Assembly: GCF_010729305.1 (NCBI RefSeq)
Contig: NZ_AP022574.1
Location: forward strand, 5,642,001 to 5,706,000
DNA length: 64,000 bases
From: Mycolicibacterium psychrotolerans
GTDB lineage: Bacteria > Actinomycetota > Actinomycetes > Mycobacteriales > Mycobacteriaceae
Direction: 5' to 3'
Shown one piece after another: positions 16,437 through 24,709 of the stretch. Numbering within the stretch: position 1 is the stretch's first letter; each line of letters starts with the position of its first letter. Made by a program: the position numbers and the translations under genes. The notes under the pieces are model-generated. The model was not told where the DNA came from, ran no database searches, and saw nothing but the letters and a program-made list of their open reading frames with translations.

Positions 16437-18052
16437 GCGCGACACTGTTCACCGGCGGGGTGGTGTGGACCGGCGGCGCGGACACCGACGCCGTGCTGGT
16501 CGTCGACGGCGTGGTCACCGCTCTCGGCGACGACGCGAGAAGACAAGGGGCGCAGGCGGCGACGGTCGACCTGGCCGACGGGTTCCTGATGCCGTCGTTC
16601 GGCGACGGGCACGCCCACCCGCTCTACGGCGGTCTGGAAGCGGTCGGTCCGGCGGTGCGGCCGTGCACCTCGGTCGACGAGATCGTGCTCGCCGTCAAGC
16701 AGTTCGCCGAGGAGCACCCCGACGAGGAGTGGATCGTCGGCGCCTCCTACGACGGCAGCCTGGCCCCCGGGGGGCTGTTCGACGCCCGCTGGCTCGACGC
16801 CGCGGTGCCGGACCGCCCGGTGGTGCTGCGGGCCTGGGATTACCACACGGTGTGGTGCAACACGGCCGCGCTGGAGCGGGCCGGCATCACCGCCGACACC
16901 CCCGACCCGGTGCTCGGCGAGATCCCGCGGCGCGACGACGGATCGGTGCTCGGCACGCTGCGGGAATGGGGCGCCACCGATCTCGTGATGGCGGTGATGC
17001 CCCCGCGTGACGAGCAGGTGCGGATCGCGGCGCTCGACACGGCCGCCGACTACTACCTGGCGCGCGGCGTCACGTGGGTGCAGGACGCGTGGGTGGAGCC
17101 CGCCGACGTCGCGACCTACGTCGAGGCGGCCCGCCGCGGCGCACTGCGGATGCGGTTCAACCTCGCCCTCTACGCCGATCCTCGCCACTTCGACAGCCAG
17201 GTCACGCATTTCGCCGAGCAGCGGCGCGCGATCGTCGACGCCGCGAACCCGCTGCTCACCGCGAACACCGTCAAGTTCTTCGCCGACGGGGTCGTCGAGA
17301 ACGAGACCGGCGCTTTGCTGGCGCCGTACTGCTCCGGCCTGCACTCACACGGCATGCAGAACTGGGAGGGTGACTCGCTGGCCGAGGCGGCCCGCCAAGT
17401 CGACGACCTCGGTCTGCAGATCCACATCCACGCGATCGGCGACGCCGCGGTGCGCCAGGCCCTCGACGCGATCGAACACGTCGTCACCCGCAACGGTCCG
17501 CGGGACCGGCGGCCGGTGATCGCGCACTGTCAGCTGATCGACGACGCCGACCTGGCCCGGTTCGCCGCGCTCGGCGTCATCCCGAACATGCAGCCGCTGT
17601 GGGCGCAGCTCGACGCGTTGATGACGGTGCTGACGGTGCCGCGACTGGGCGTCGAGCGTGCGGACAAGCAGTACCCGATCCGCACTTTGGACACCTCCGG
17701 CGCGCCACTGAGCTTCGGCTCGGACTGGCCGGTGTCCTCCGGTGCTCCGCTGGACGGCATCGCGGTCGCGACGTCGCGGCGCACCTCCGACGGTGAACCC
17801 GAGGGCGGCTGGACGCCGCACGAGATCCTGCCCATCGAGCGCGCGCTGTCCGCGTATACCGCGGGGGTCGCGAATCAGGCGTTCGCCGATAACGATTGGG
17901 GCGTTCTCGCCCCCGGGGCGAGTGCCGACCTGGTATGGCTGGATCGCGACCCGCGGGCCGCCGCGCCACTGGACCTCCCCGCAGTGGCGATCCGCGCCAC
18001 CTACCTGCGCGGCGTACCGGCCTATCGGGCCGAGAACGGAGCTGACTCATGA
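16433..18052 (+). CDS. YtcJ-like metal-dependent amidohydrolase
   Basis: The 539-residue protein belongs to the amidohydrolase superfamily (YtcJ/exoenzyme-regulatory branch). Metal-ligand motifs are present in order: GHAHP, then TVKFFADG, HIHAIGD, IAHCQ and the late Asp in FGSDWPV. It likely hydrolyses an amide or carbamate; the substrate is unknown. GTG 16433 overlaps the preceding stop (GTGA), and its own end overlaps the permease start (ATGA), so stoichiometric co-expression is expected. Confidence 0.88.
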   Translation: MSATLFTGGVVWTGGADTDAVLVVDGVVTALGDDARRQGAQAATVDLADGFLMPSFGDGHAHPLYGGLEAVGPAVRPCTSVDEIVLAVKQFAEEHPDEEWIVGASYDGSLAPGGLFDARWLDAAVPDRPVVLRAWDYHTVWCNTAALERAGITADTPDPVLGEIPRRDDGSVLGTLREWGATDLVMAVMPPRDEQVRIAALDTAADYYLARGVTWVQDAWVEPADVATYVEAARRGALRMRFNLALYADPRHFDSQVTHFAEQRRAIVDAANPLLTANTVKFFADGVVENETGALLAPYCSGLHSHGMQNWEGDSLAEAARQVDDLGLQIHIHAIGDAAVRQALDAIEHVVTRNGPRDRRPVIAHCQLIDDADLARFAALGVIPNMQPLWAQLDALMTVLTVPRLGVERADKQYPIRTLDTSGAPLSFGSDWPVSSGAPLDGIAVATSRRTSDGEPEGGWTPHEILPIERALSAYTAGVANQAFADNDWGVLAPGASADLVWLDRDPRAAAPLDLPAVAIRATYLRGVPAYRAENGADS

Positions 18053-19422
18053 CCGCCGAATACATCATGGGCCCCCACGAGGGCCACCTCAAACGGGCGC
18101 TGGGACTACCGTCGCTGGTGCTGTTCGGTCTGGTGTACATGGTGCCGTTGACGGTGTTCACCACCTACGGCATCGTCACCGAGACCTCGGGCGGCCGGCT
18201 GCCGCTGTCCTACGTGGTGACCACGATCGCGATGGTGTTCACCGCGCTGTCGTACGCCCGGATGGCCGCGGCCATCCCGGTGGCCGGGTCGGCCTACACC
18301 TATACGCAGCGCACGTTCGGCGCGCCCGTCGGGTTCCTGGCCGGCTGGTCGCTGCTCCTCGATTACCTGTTCCTGCCGATGCTGAACTATCTGGTGATCG
18401 GGCTCTATCTGAACGCGGCGGTGCCTGCGCTTCCCGAGTGGGTGATCGTGATCATCTCGATCGCGATCGTCACCGTGCTCAACATCGTCGGCATCGTGTC
18501 GGTGGCGCGGGCCAACTTCCTGATCATCGCGATCCAGGCGATCTTCATCGTCGTGTTCCTCGTGCTCGCGATCGTCAAGATCACCGGCTACGGCACGGTC
18601 GACCTGATGGCCCCGTTCACCGGCGACGGCTCGGCCGACGGCATGGGTCCGCTGCTGGCGGGCGCGGCCATCCTGTGTCTGTCGTTCCTGGGCTTCGACG
18701 CGGTGTCCACGCTGTCCGAGGAGGCCAAGGACTCGAGAAGGACCGTGCCGCAGGCGATCATGATCGCGACGATCGTCTCCGGGATCATCTTCATCGTGCT
18801 GTCCTACGTGTCGCACCTGGTGTTCCCGTCGCACGACTTCGCCGACGTCGACTCCGGCTCCCTGGACGTGATGGTGGCCGCGGGCGGCACGTTCCTCGAC
18901 ACGTTCTTCACCGCGGCCTACGTCGCCGGCGCGCTGGGTTCGGCGCTGACCTCGCAGGCGTCGGTGGCCCGCATCCTGTTCGCGATGGGCCGCGACGGCA
19001 TCCTGCCGCGCAAGGTGTTCGGGCATGTGTCGGTCAAGTTCAGCACGCCGGTGTACGCGATCGCCGCGGTGAGCATCATCTCGCTGCTGGCCATCGTGAT
19101 CGATCTCGCGACGCTGGCCTCCCTGGTCAGTTTCGGTGCGCTGGTGGCGTTCTCGGTGGTCAACCTGTCGGTGATCAAGCACTACTTCGTCGATCAGCGC
19201 GAGCGCAACGTCGTGCTCAACGTGGTGCTGCCGGCGATCGGCTTCCTGTTGACGGCGTGGCTGTGGACCAGCCTGTCCGGGCAGACCCTCGTCGTCGGAT
19301 TGATCTGGCTTGCTGTCGGATTCGCCTGGCTCGCCGTGGTGACGCGGGGCTTCCGGCGCCCCACCCCCGTGCTCGACCTGGAAGAGACGGGTTCACTCGC
19401 CGAGAGCGACCGGACGCGCTGA
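18049..19422 (+). CDS. APC-superfamily amino acid/polyamine permease
   Basis: The 457-residue protein has about 12 hydrophobic helices and the APC helix-1 signature (LFGLVYMVPLTVFTTYGIV) with the helix-6 block LSFLGFDAVSTLSEEAKD. Such permeases import amino acids, putrescine or related amines. As the last gene of the TetR-controlled operon it probably supplies the substrate for the nitrilase and amidohydrolase. Its 3' end overlaps the convergent rhodanese gene by 30 nt. Confidence 0.92.
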   Translation: MTAEYIMGPHEGHLKRALGLPSLVLFGLVYMVPLTVFTTYGIVTETSGGRLPLSYVVTTIAMVFTALSYARMAAAIPVAGSAYTYTQRTFGAPVGFLAGWSLLLDYLFLPMLNYLVIGLYLNAAVPALPEWVIVIISIAIVTVLNIVGIVSVARANFLIIAIQAIFIVVFLVLAIVKITGYGTVDLMAPFTGDGSADGMGPLLAGAAILCLSFLGFDAVSTLSEEAKDSRRTVPQAIMIATIVSGIIFIVLSYVSHLVFPSHDFADVDSGSLDVMVAAGGTFLDTFFTAAYVAGALGSALTSQASVARILFAMGRDGILPRKVFGHVSVKFSTPVYAIAAVSIISLLAIVIDLATLASLVSFGALVAFSVVNLSVIKHYFVDQRERNVVLNVVLPAIGFLLTAWLWTSLSGQTLVVGLIWLAVGFAWLAVVTRGFRRPTPVLDLEETGSLAESDRTR

Positions 19423-20274
19423 CTCCGCGCTCCACTGCGACCACGACCCGGGAAACAGCGCCGCGTCCACCCCGACCGACGCCAGCGCGGCGACGACGAC
19501 GGACGCGGTGACCCCCGACCCGCAGTAGACGGCGGCCGCCGGCCCGGCCCCGTCGAACGCGCGGGTCAGGTCGTCGTGCGCCAGCAGGGTGCCGTCGCCG
19601 CGCAACAGGCTGGTGCTCGGCACGTTGCGCGCGCCGGGGATGTGGCCGGCCACCGGGTCGACGGGTTCGGTGTCGCCACGGAACCGCTCGGGCGTCCGCG
19701 CGTCGATCAGCACCGGGGCGTCGGCCGCCTCGTCGGCGGTGACGGCCCTCAGCGCGCCGGCGTACAGGTCGTCGAACGCCACCGTCACGTCACCGGGCTC
19801 GGGAACCACGGCCCCGGAGTGCATTTCGCCGGTCCAGGCCGCCAGCCCGCCGTCGAGGATCCGAACGTCGGGAATGCCCGCCGCGGTCAGCACCCACCAT
19901 GCCCGTGCCGAGCCGGCACGGTTCCAGTCGTCGTAGACCACGACCGGCACCCCGGTGCGCACACCCCAGCGGCGGGCGGCGGCCTGCACGGACGACCCGG
20001 ACGGCAGCGGATGCCTGCCGCGGCCGGTCACGCTGTGGTCGGAGAGGTCGTCGTCGAGGGACACGTACACCGCGCCGGGCAGATGACCGCGCTCGTAGGC
20101 GGCGCTGCCATCCGGCTCGGCCAGCGACCACCGCACGTCGAGCAGCGCGACGGGCTCACCGCGCTCGAGCATCCCGGCCAGTTCGCCTGCCGTGACGAAC
20201 ACCTTCCCGCGAGCGTGCACCAGCGGTAGCTCCCGGGGACCTTGCGCGACACTGGCTGCACGTTCGCGGTTCAT
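19393..20274 (-). CDS. Sulfurtransferase with two rhodanese domains
   Basis: The 293-residue protein has two rhodanese modules. The first (LLDVRWSLAEPDGSAAYERGHLPGA) lacks a catalytic Cys; the second has the active loop CGSGVTAS (Cys251), the thiosulfate/3-mercaptopyruvate sulfurtransferase type. It transfers sulfane sulfur to acceptors such as cyanide or thioredoxin. ATG 20274 overlaps the TGA of the double-ATPase gene (ATGA), so it is in that operon. The reading frame remains open far upstream but that part is shadow sequence. Confidence 0.92.
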   Translation of the reverse strand: MNRERAASVAQGPRELPLVHARGKVFVTAGELAGMLERGEPVALLDVRWSLAEPDGSAAYERGHLPGAVYVSLDDDLSDHSVTGRGRHPLPSGSSVQAAARRWGVRTGVPVVVYDDWNRAGSARAWWVLTAAGIPDVRILDGGLAAWTGEMHSGAVVPEPGDVTVAFDDLYAGALRAVTADEAADAPVLIDARTPERFRGDTEPVDPVAGHIPGARNVPSTSLLRGDGTLLAHDDLTRAFDGAGPAAAVYCGSGVTASVVVAALASVGVDAALFPGSWSQWSAESARPVALGE

Positions 20275-23200
20275 CGCTGCACCGCCAGCGCCAGCACCTC
20301 GTCGGCCGAGGGCGGGCTCGACGGATGGAACGACAGGCACCACGGTTCGACGACGCGGTGGAACGCCTCCCCCTCGGTCGCCACGTAGAAGTTGCCGACC
20401 CGCAGGCGGCTGATGTCGTCGACGAGACCCCCCTTCGCACGCGCCATTTCGCGGGCCGTCTCGATCTGAGCGGGCGCGTTGAGCAGCCCGTAAAACTGGG
20501 TCGCCGCGTTGCCGGGGATGTTCAGGTTGAGCCCCTTGGGCGCCTGGGTCGCGAACACCAGCCCGAGCCCGTACTTGCGGGCCTGCGACGACAGAGCCAG
20601 CGTGCTGCGCGTGCATGCGGTGAAACCCCGTGCCGGAGCGAAGTTCTGGGCCTCGTCCATCACCAGCAGCCCGCCCAGCGGCCGGTCGCCGGCCGGGTGG
20701 CGTTTGATCCACGCGAACAGCGCCATTTGGAGCTGGTTGACGAAGCTCTGCCGCTGCTCGTCCGACGGCAGGCCGATCATGCTGATCACCGACACCCGCG
20801 CGCGGTAGCCCTCGGACGGGGTGAGCAGCACTCCCGGGTCGACGGGCATGCCGGCGCCGCCGAACAGCGGATCGTTGACCATCGCCGCGCGCAGGTTCTG
20901 TGACAGATCCGCCGCGATCTGATGCGCGCCTGCCATGTCGCTGATGTCCTCGGGCAGGTCGGCGAGCAGCCGGACGAATCCGGCCAGCGTCGGCTCGTCC
21001 GCTCTTCCATAGTGCTGCAACGCTTCTCGCAGCACCGCGCGGGCACGGGTGGCCTTCTGCGTCTTGCCGGTGATCAACGCCTGCGGTTCGAGCGCCGAGC
21101 ACGCGGCCTCGACCGCCTCGAAGAACTCGTCGTGGTCGTCGACCACGCTGCCGAAGTCGGGCAGCGGCTGGAACGCCAGCGGACGGCCGCTGGTGCGCCG
21201 CGGGGTCCACACCGTCACCTCGGTGCTGCGCAGGTACTCCTCGGCGCGGGCGTCGTCGGCGCGCTCCCAGTCGTCGGGCTTCTGCGGCCAAGCCGTCCCC
21301 AGCCGGGACAGGTCGTTGTTCGGGTCGAGCACGATCGCGGACACCCCGCGCAGCGCGCACTCCTCGACCAGCCGGCGGATCAGCACGGTCTTACCCGAGC
21401 CGGAACCGGCGAAGATCGCGACGTGCTTGCGCAGCGCCGCGAGCGGAATCGACACCGGCTCCCCGCTGTGCAGGTCGCGGCCCAGTGGCACCTCGGTGTC
21501 GGGAACGTCGACGACGGGAGCCTCGTCGTGCGGCTCGCGTTCCGGCTCCTCCTCGAGCTCCGGCTCGGCCACCTCCTCGACCGTGCCGTCGCCGAGTGTG
21601 TCGGCCAGCAGCGCCATCCGGTGGGCCGGGCGGCGGGCCCGCAGCCAGCTCGCCAGCTGCGGATCGTCCTCGGCGAACAGGTCGCGCAACGCCGCCATCG
21701 TCCGGACGTCGTCTTCGGTGAGCGGCACGGTCCGGCCACCCCAGGCGTGGAACGCCGCGAGCTCCTCGGCGGTCTTCTTGCCGGTCGGCCACGGCGCGTT
21801 GCGCAGCAGGAACAGTTGCCTGCGGCCCGACCCCGGCCCGAATCCCGCTGCGGTGACGGCTTTTCGGACACGGCTGAGCGCGGCGCTGGCGTTGTCCGCC
21901 GCGACCGCGCGGAAAGCCCAGTGCCGTTCGTCCTCGGTCGCGCTGTCCAGCGTCTCGCGAAGCCGGGCGTGCAGCGTGACATGTGTGCCGGGCGGCGGAT
22001 CGCACACGAACGTCTGCTCGCCGTCACGTTCGGCAATCCAGGCGGTGAGCGCCGCGCTGAGCAGTTCGGGCACTGTGACGTCCTCGCCGTCCGGCGCGAC
22101 CGCCGCCGCGGGCACAGCGCGCCGGCGGTACTCGGCGAAGCGCCGGTCCAGCGCCGACGACACGGGCCCGGTCTCGTCGTCGGTGTCCTTGTCCCACAAA
22201 GATTCATCGGCGCGCAGGTGGTGCAGCTCGACGGCCTCGCCGTGCTTGAGGCATTCCCGCACGTGGGTGTCAGCGCGGATCAGCAGTTGCCGCGGCGTGT
22301 ACGACGGCGCCTCCTCGAAGGCCTCCGGCGCGACCGGCCAACTCGGGTACGGCGGGGCGAAGCCGACCGAGGCGTAGCTCGCGGCGAACCGGCGCTCCAG
22401 GATGGCCCGGCCGATGTCGGCGGTCGGCAGCGGGGTGAGCACCCCGGTGACGCGGAAGCGGTCGGCGACACTGGCGGTCGCCGTGTCCCGGACGTGTTCC
22501 CACACCGCGGGCAGGCACGCCACCACCGGCACCGTGCGGCGCATCGTCTGCCGCACCGCCATCAGTCCGTGTGCCACCTGCTCGAGCACGATGTCCCCGT
22601 CGCCGGTGCCGGCCAGCGATTGGGCGATCAGTGTGTCGATCTGGTCGACGGCCAGCACCGCGGGCCCAGCCAGCGCGACCAGCCGGGCGAGGTCGCGCAC
22701 GCATTCCTGTGCCGACGCCGGCGCCGCCCGCAGCCCCCACGGCCCGCGCTCCTCGGCGGTGAACTCCTCGCTGCCCTGCAGGAAGCCTTCGCCGATGTCG
22801 TGGGCCAGGAAGTCGTTCGAGGCCACCAGCACGAGGGCACGCAGCACCTGATGGCATTGCCGCACAGTCTCTTTCGCGGCCTTCGAGAGCGCCATGACGA
22901 AGCGGTACAGCGTCTCGGCGTCCAGGTCGTCGTCGCCGATGATCGCCCGGCGGTCCGCGCGCGACACGTGCGCGAGTGAGGACAGGTCCCACAGCACGTC
23001 TTTGAGTTGTGTCTCGTGCCGGCGGCCCGGCCGGCCGAGGCTTTCCAGGATGCCGCTGCGCACCGACTCCCAGAAACTGGCCGCGTCGAGCAGCTCGACG
23101 ACGAAGAAGTAACCGCCCCCGTCCTGGACGCGTTCCCGGATCTGCCCCAGCAGGTGGGTCTTGCCCGATCCGGCCGGCCCGCGGATCACCACGCCGAGCG

Positions 23201-23375
23201 GCGTGGATGCCTCGTCGTGCAGCGCGTCGCCGAAGGCCGCCATCACGTCGTCGACGGCGGCCTCGTTGAGCCCGCTGACGTGGGTGGCCGCCTGCGGACG
23301 CCACAGGTCGTCGCTCGTCGGCGCCCATGTCAGCCGCAGGGAGGCCAGTGCGTCGCGCTGCGCGGTGTCCATCAC
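20271..23375 (-). CDS. Large double-ATPase protein: N-terminal AAA-type domain fused to C-terminal HerA/FtsK-like domain
   Basis: The protein has 1034 residues and two P-loops. The N-terminal half has Walker A GPAGSGKT (66-73) and Walker B VLAVDQID near 233, as in ORC/STAND-like AAA ATPases; it begins with a WRPQAATHVSGLNEAAVDDV block. A middle region (about 400-640) is poorly conserved and ends in an acidic linker. The C-terminal third has Walker A GSGSGKT (near 657) and Walker B LLVMDEAQNF (near 905), followed by LALSSQARKYGLGLVFATQAPKGL, typical of HerA/VirB4-like DNA-pumping ATPases. It is coupled to a small winged-helix-like gene upstream (GTGA) and a rhodanese downstream (ATGA). Function is unknown; DNA translocation in repair or defence is plausible. 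Confidence 0.75.
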   Translation of the reverse strand: MMDTAQRDALASLRLTWAPTSDDLWRPQAATHVSGLNEAAVDDVMAAFGDALHDEASTPLGVVIRGPAGSGKTHLLGQIRERVQDGGGYFFVVELLDAASFWESVRSGILESLGRPGRRHETQLKDVLWDLSSLAHVSRADRRAIIGDDDLDAETLYRFVMALSKAAKETVRQCHQVLRALVLVASNDFLAHDIGEGFLQGSEEFTAEERGPWGLRAAPASAQECVRDLARLVALAGPAVLAVDQIDTLIAQSLAGTGDGDIVLEQVAHGLMAVRQTMRRTVPVVACLPAVWEHVRDTATASVADRFRVTGVLTPLPTADIGRAILERRFAASYASVGFAPPYPSWPVAPEAFEEAPSYTPRQLLIRADTHVRECLKHGEAVELHHLRADESLWDKDTDDETGPVSSALDRRFAEYRRRAVPAAAVAPDGEDVTVPELLSAALTAWIAERDGEQTFVCDPPPGTHVTLHARLRETLDSATEDERHWAFRAVAADNASAALSRVRKAVTAAGFGPGSGRRQLFLLRNAPWPTGKKTAEELAAFHAWGGRTVPLTEDDVRTMAALRDLFAEDDPQLASWLRARRPAHRMALLADTLGDGTVEEVAEPELEEEPEREPHDEAPVVDVPDTEVPLGRDLHSGEPVSIPLAALRKHVAIFAGSGSGKTVLIRRLVEECALRGVSAIVLDPNNDLSRLGTAWPQKPDDWERADDARAEEYLRSTEVTVWTPRRTSGRPLAFQPLPDFGSVVDDHDEFFEAVEAACSALEPQALITGKTQKATRARAVLREALQHYGRADEPTLAGFVRLLADLPEDISDMAGAHQIAADLSQNLRAAMVNDPLFGGAGMPVDPGVLLTPSEGYRARVSVISMIGLPSDEQRQSFVNQLQMALFAWIKRHPAGDRPLGGLLVMDEAQNFAPARGFTACTRSTLALSSQARKYGLGLVFATQAPKGLNLNIPGNAATQFYGLLNAPAQIETAREMARAKGGLVDDISRLRVGNFYVATEGEAFHRVVEPWCLSFHPSSPPSADEVLALAVQR

Positions 23376-23986
23376 GCGTCGATCGCGATCAGGTGCTTGG
23401 GCCGGTCACCGATCAGGACGGCCGCGGCGCGGTCCTCGTCGGTCAGCGTCTTCTGGTTCTCCTCCGGGATCACGCTGACCCCCGGCGTGCGGTGCAATGC
23501 GACAAGGGCGGCGTCGACGGCGTCGCGCGGGGCGTCGAGTTCGGCACGCAGCCGGCGCAGCGGCACCCACCCGCCAGGTCGTGGCGCCAGCTCGGTGTAG
23601 ACCGCGCGGATGCGGTCCTCGACGCTGGCCGGGGTCTGCTCGCCGAAGACGTCGGCCAGGCTCAGGTCGGCGGCCTGCAGATAGCGGCCCAGCCCCGCGA
23701 GCACGGTCTGCAGTGCCTTCGCCGGGCCGGTGGCGCGCGGGGACGGCGCTGCGTCGACGAGGTCGCGGCACATTCGCCAACCGCGGTCGGTGAGCTCGTG
23801 GACGAAGCGGCTGCCCACCCGCTCGGAGGAGATCAGGCCCAGCCTGTTCAGCTTGTCGCGGCCGGGTTTGTCCAGCGCCGGGCCGAGCGCCGCCAGCTCC
23901 GGGTTGGGCACCGGCCGGGCCTGGGCCATCAGCACCAGCAGCACCGCCCGTTCCGTTCCTGTCAGCTCCCCCGGCGTCGCAGTCAC
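23372..23986 (-). CDS. Uncharacterised winged-helix-like partner of the double-ATPase protein
   Basis: The 204-residue protein is not recognised with certainty. The N-terminal part (LTGTERAVLLVLMAQARPVPNPELAALGPALDKPGRDKLNRLGLISSERVGSRFVHELTDRGW) has the helix-turn-helix-wing pattern of a winged helix, and the C-terminal part (WVPLRRLRAELDAPRDAVDAALVALHRTPGVSVIPEEN) looks like a second one. It lacks enzyme motifs. Its stop overlaps the start of the 1034-residue ATPase, so the products probably work together, for example with this protein binding DNA. Confidence 0.65.
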   Translation of the reverse strand: MTATPGELTGTERAVLLVLMAQARPVPNPELAALGPALDKPGRDKLNRLGLISSERVGSRFVHELTDRGWRMCRDLVDAAPSPRATGPAKALQTVLAGLGRYLQAADLSLADVFGEQTPASVEDRIRAVYTELAPRPGGWVPLRRLRAELDAPRDAVDAALVALHRTPGVSVIPEENQKTLTDEDRAAAVLIGDRPKHLIAIDA

Positions 23987-24025
23987 TCTGCCAACTTAAC
24001 GGGCTGCGGCAGGATGGCGTTCGGC

Positions 24026-24709
24026 ATGGTTGACACCGAAGGCACCCCCGAGACGTCGCGGCGCCGCCACATCGTGCGGCTTGCGCTGTTCGCGGCGCTG
24101 CTCGCCGTGCTGTTCTACCTGACCGCCATCCAGCGCGTGATCGACGTCGAGGCGGTGCGCGACGCCATCGAGTCGGCGGGTCCGCTGGCCCCGCTGGCGT
24201 ACGTGGCGGTGTCCTCGGTGCTCGGCGCACTGCTGGTGCCCGGCCCGCTGCTGGCCGGGGGCAGCGGGTTCCTGTTCGGCCCGGTGCTGGGTACGTTCGT
24301 GACGCTGGCCGCGACGGTCGGGTCGGCGGTGCTGACCAGCGTCGCGGGCCGGCGGGCCGGCCGGGACAGCGCCCGCGCGCTGCTCGGGCCCGACCGCGCC
24401 GCGAAGGTCGACGCGCTGATCCGCCGCGGCGGGCTGTGGGCGGTGGTCGGGCAGCGGTTCGTGCCGGGCATCAACGACGCGCTGGCGTCGTACGCGTTCG
24501 GCGCGTTCGGCGTCCCGGTGTGGCAGATGGCGGTGGGGGCGTTCATCGGCTCGGCGCCCAAGGCGTTCGCGTACACGGCACTGGGCTCGACCCTGGGGTC
24601 GTTCTCGGTGCCTCTGCTGATCGCCGCGATCGCGGTGTGGTGCGTGACGGCGGTCGCCGGTGCGTTCGCCGCGCACCGCGGCTGGCGGGCTTGGCGGTCC
24701 AAGCCGTGA
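24026..24709 (+). CDS. TVP38/TMEM64 (VTT/DedA-like) membrane protein
   Basis: The 227-residue protein has five to six hydrophobic segments and the VTT-domain pattern: GGSGFLFGPVLGTFVTLAATVGSAVLTSVAGRRAGRD, then VVGQRFVPGINDALASYAFGAFGVP. Proteins of this superfamily act in lipid scrambling and membrane homeostasis. ATG 24026 is chosen; ATG 24014 is possible. It is divergent from the winged-helix gene and overlaps the helicase gene by GTGA, an unexpected coupling of a membrane protein and a helicase. Confidence 0.85.
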   Translation: MVDTEGTPETSRRRHIVRLALFAALLAVLFYLTAIQRVIDVEAVRDAIESAGPLAPLAYVAVSSVLGALLVPGPLLAGGSGFLFGPVLGTFVTLAATVGSAVLTSVAGRRAGRDSARALLGPDRAAKVDALIRRGGLWAVVGQRFVPGINDALASYAFGAFGVPVWQMAVGAFIGSAPKAFAYTALGSTLGSFSVPLLIAAIAVWCVTAVAGAFAAHRGWRAWRSKP

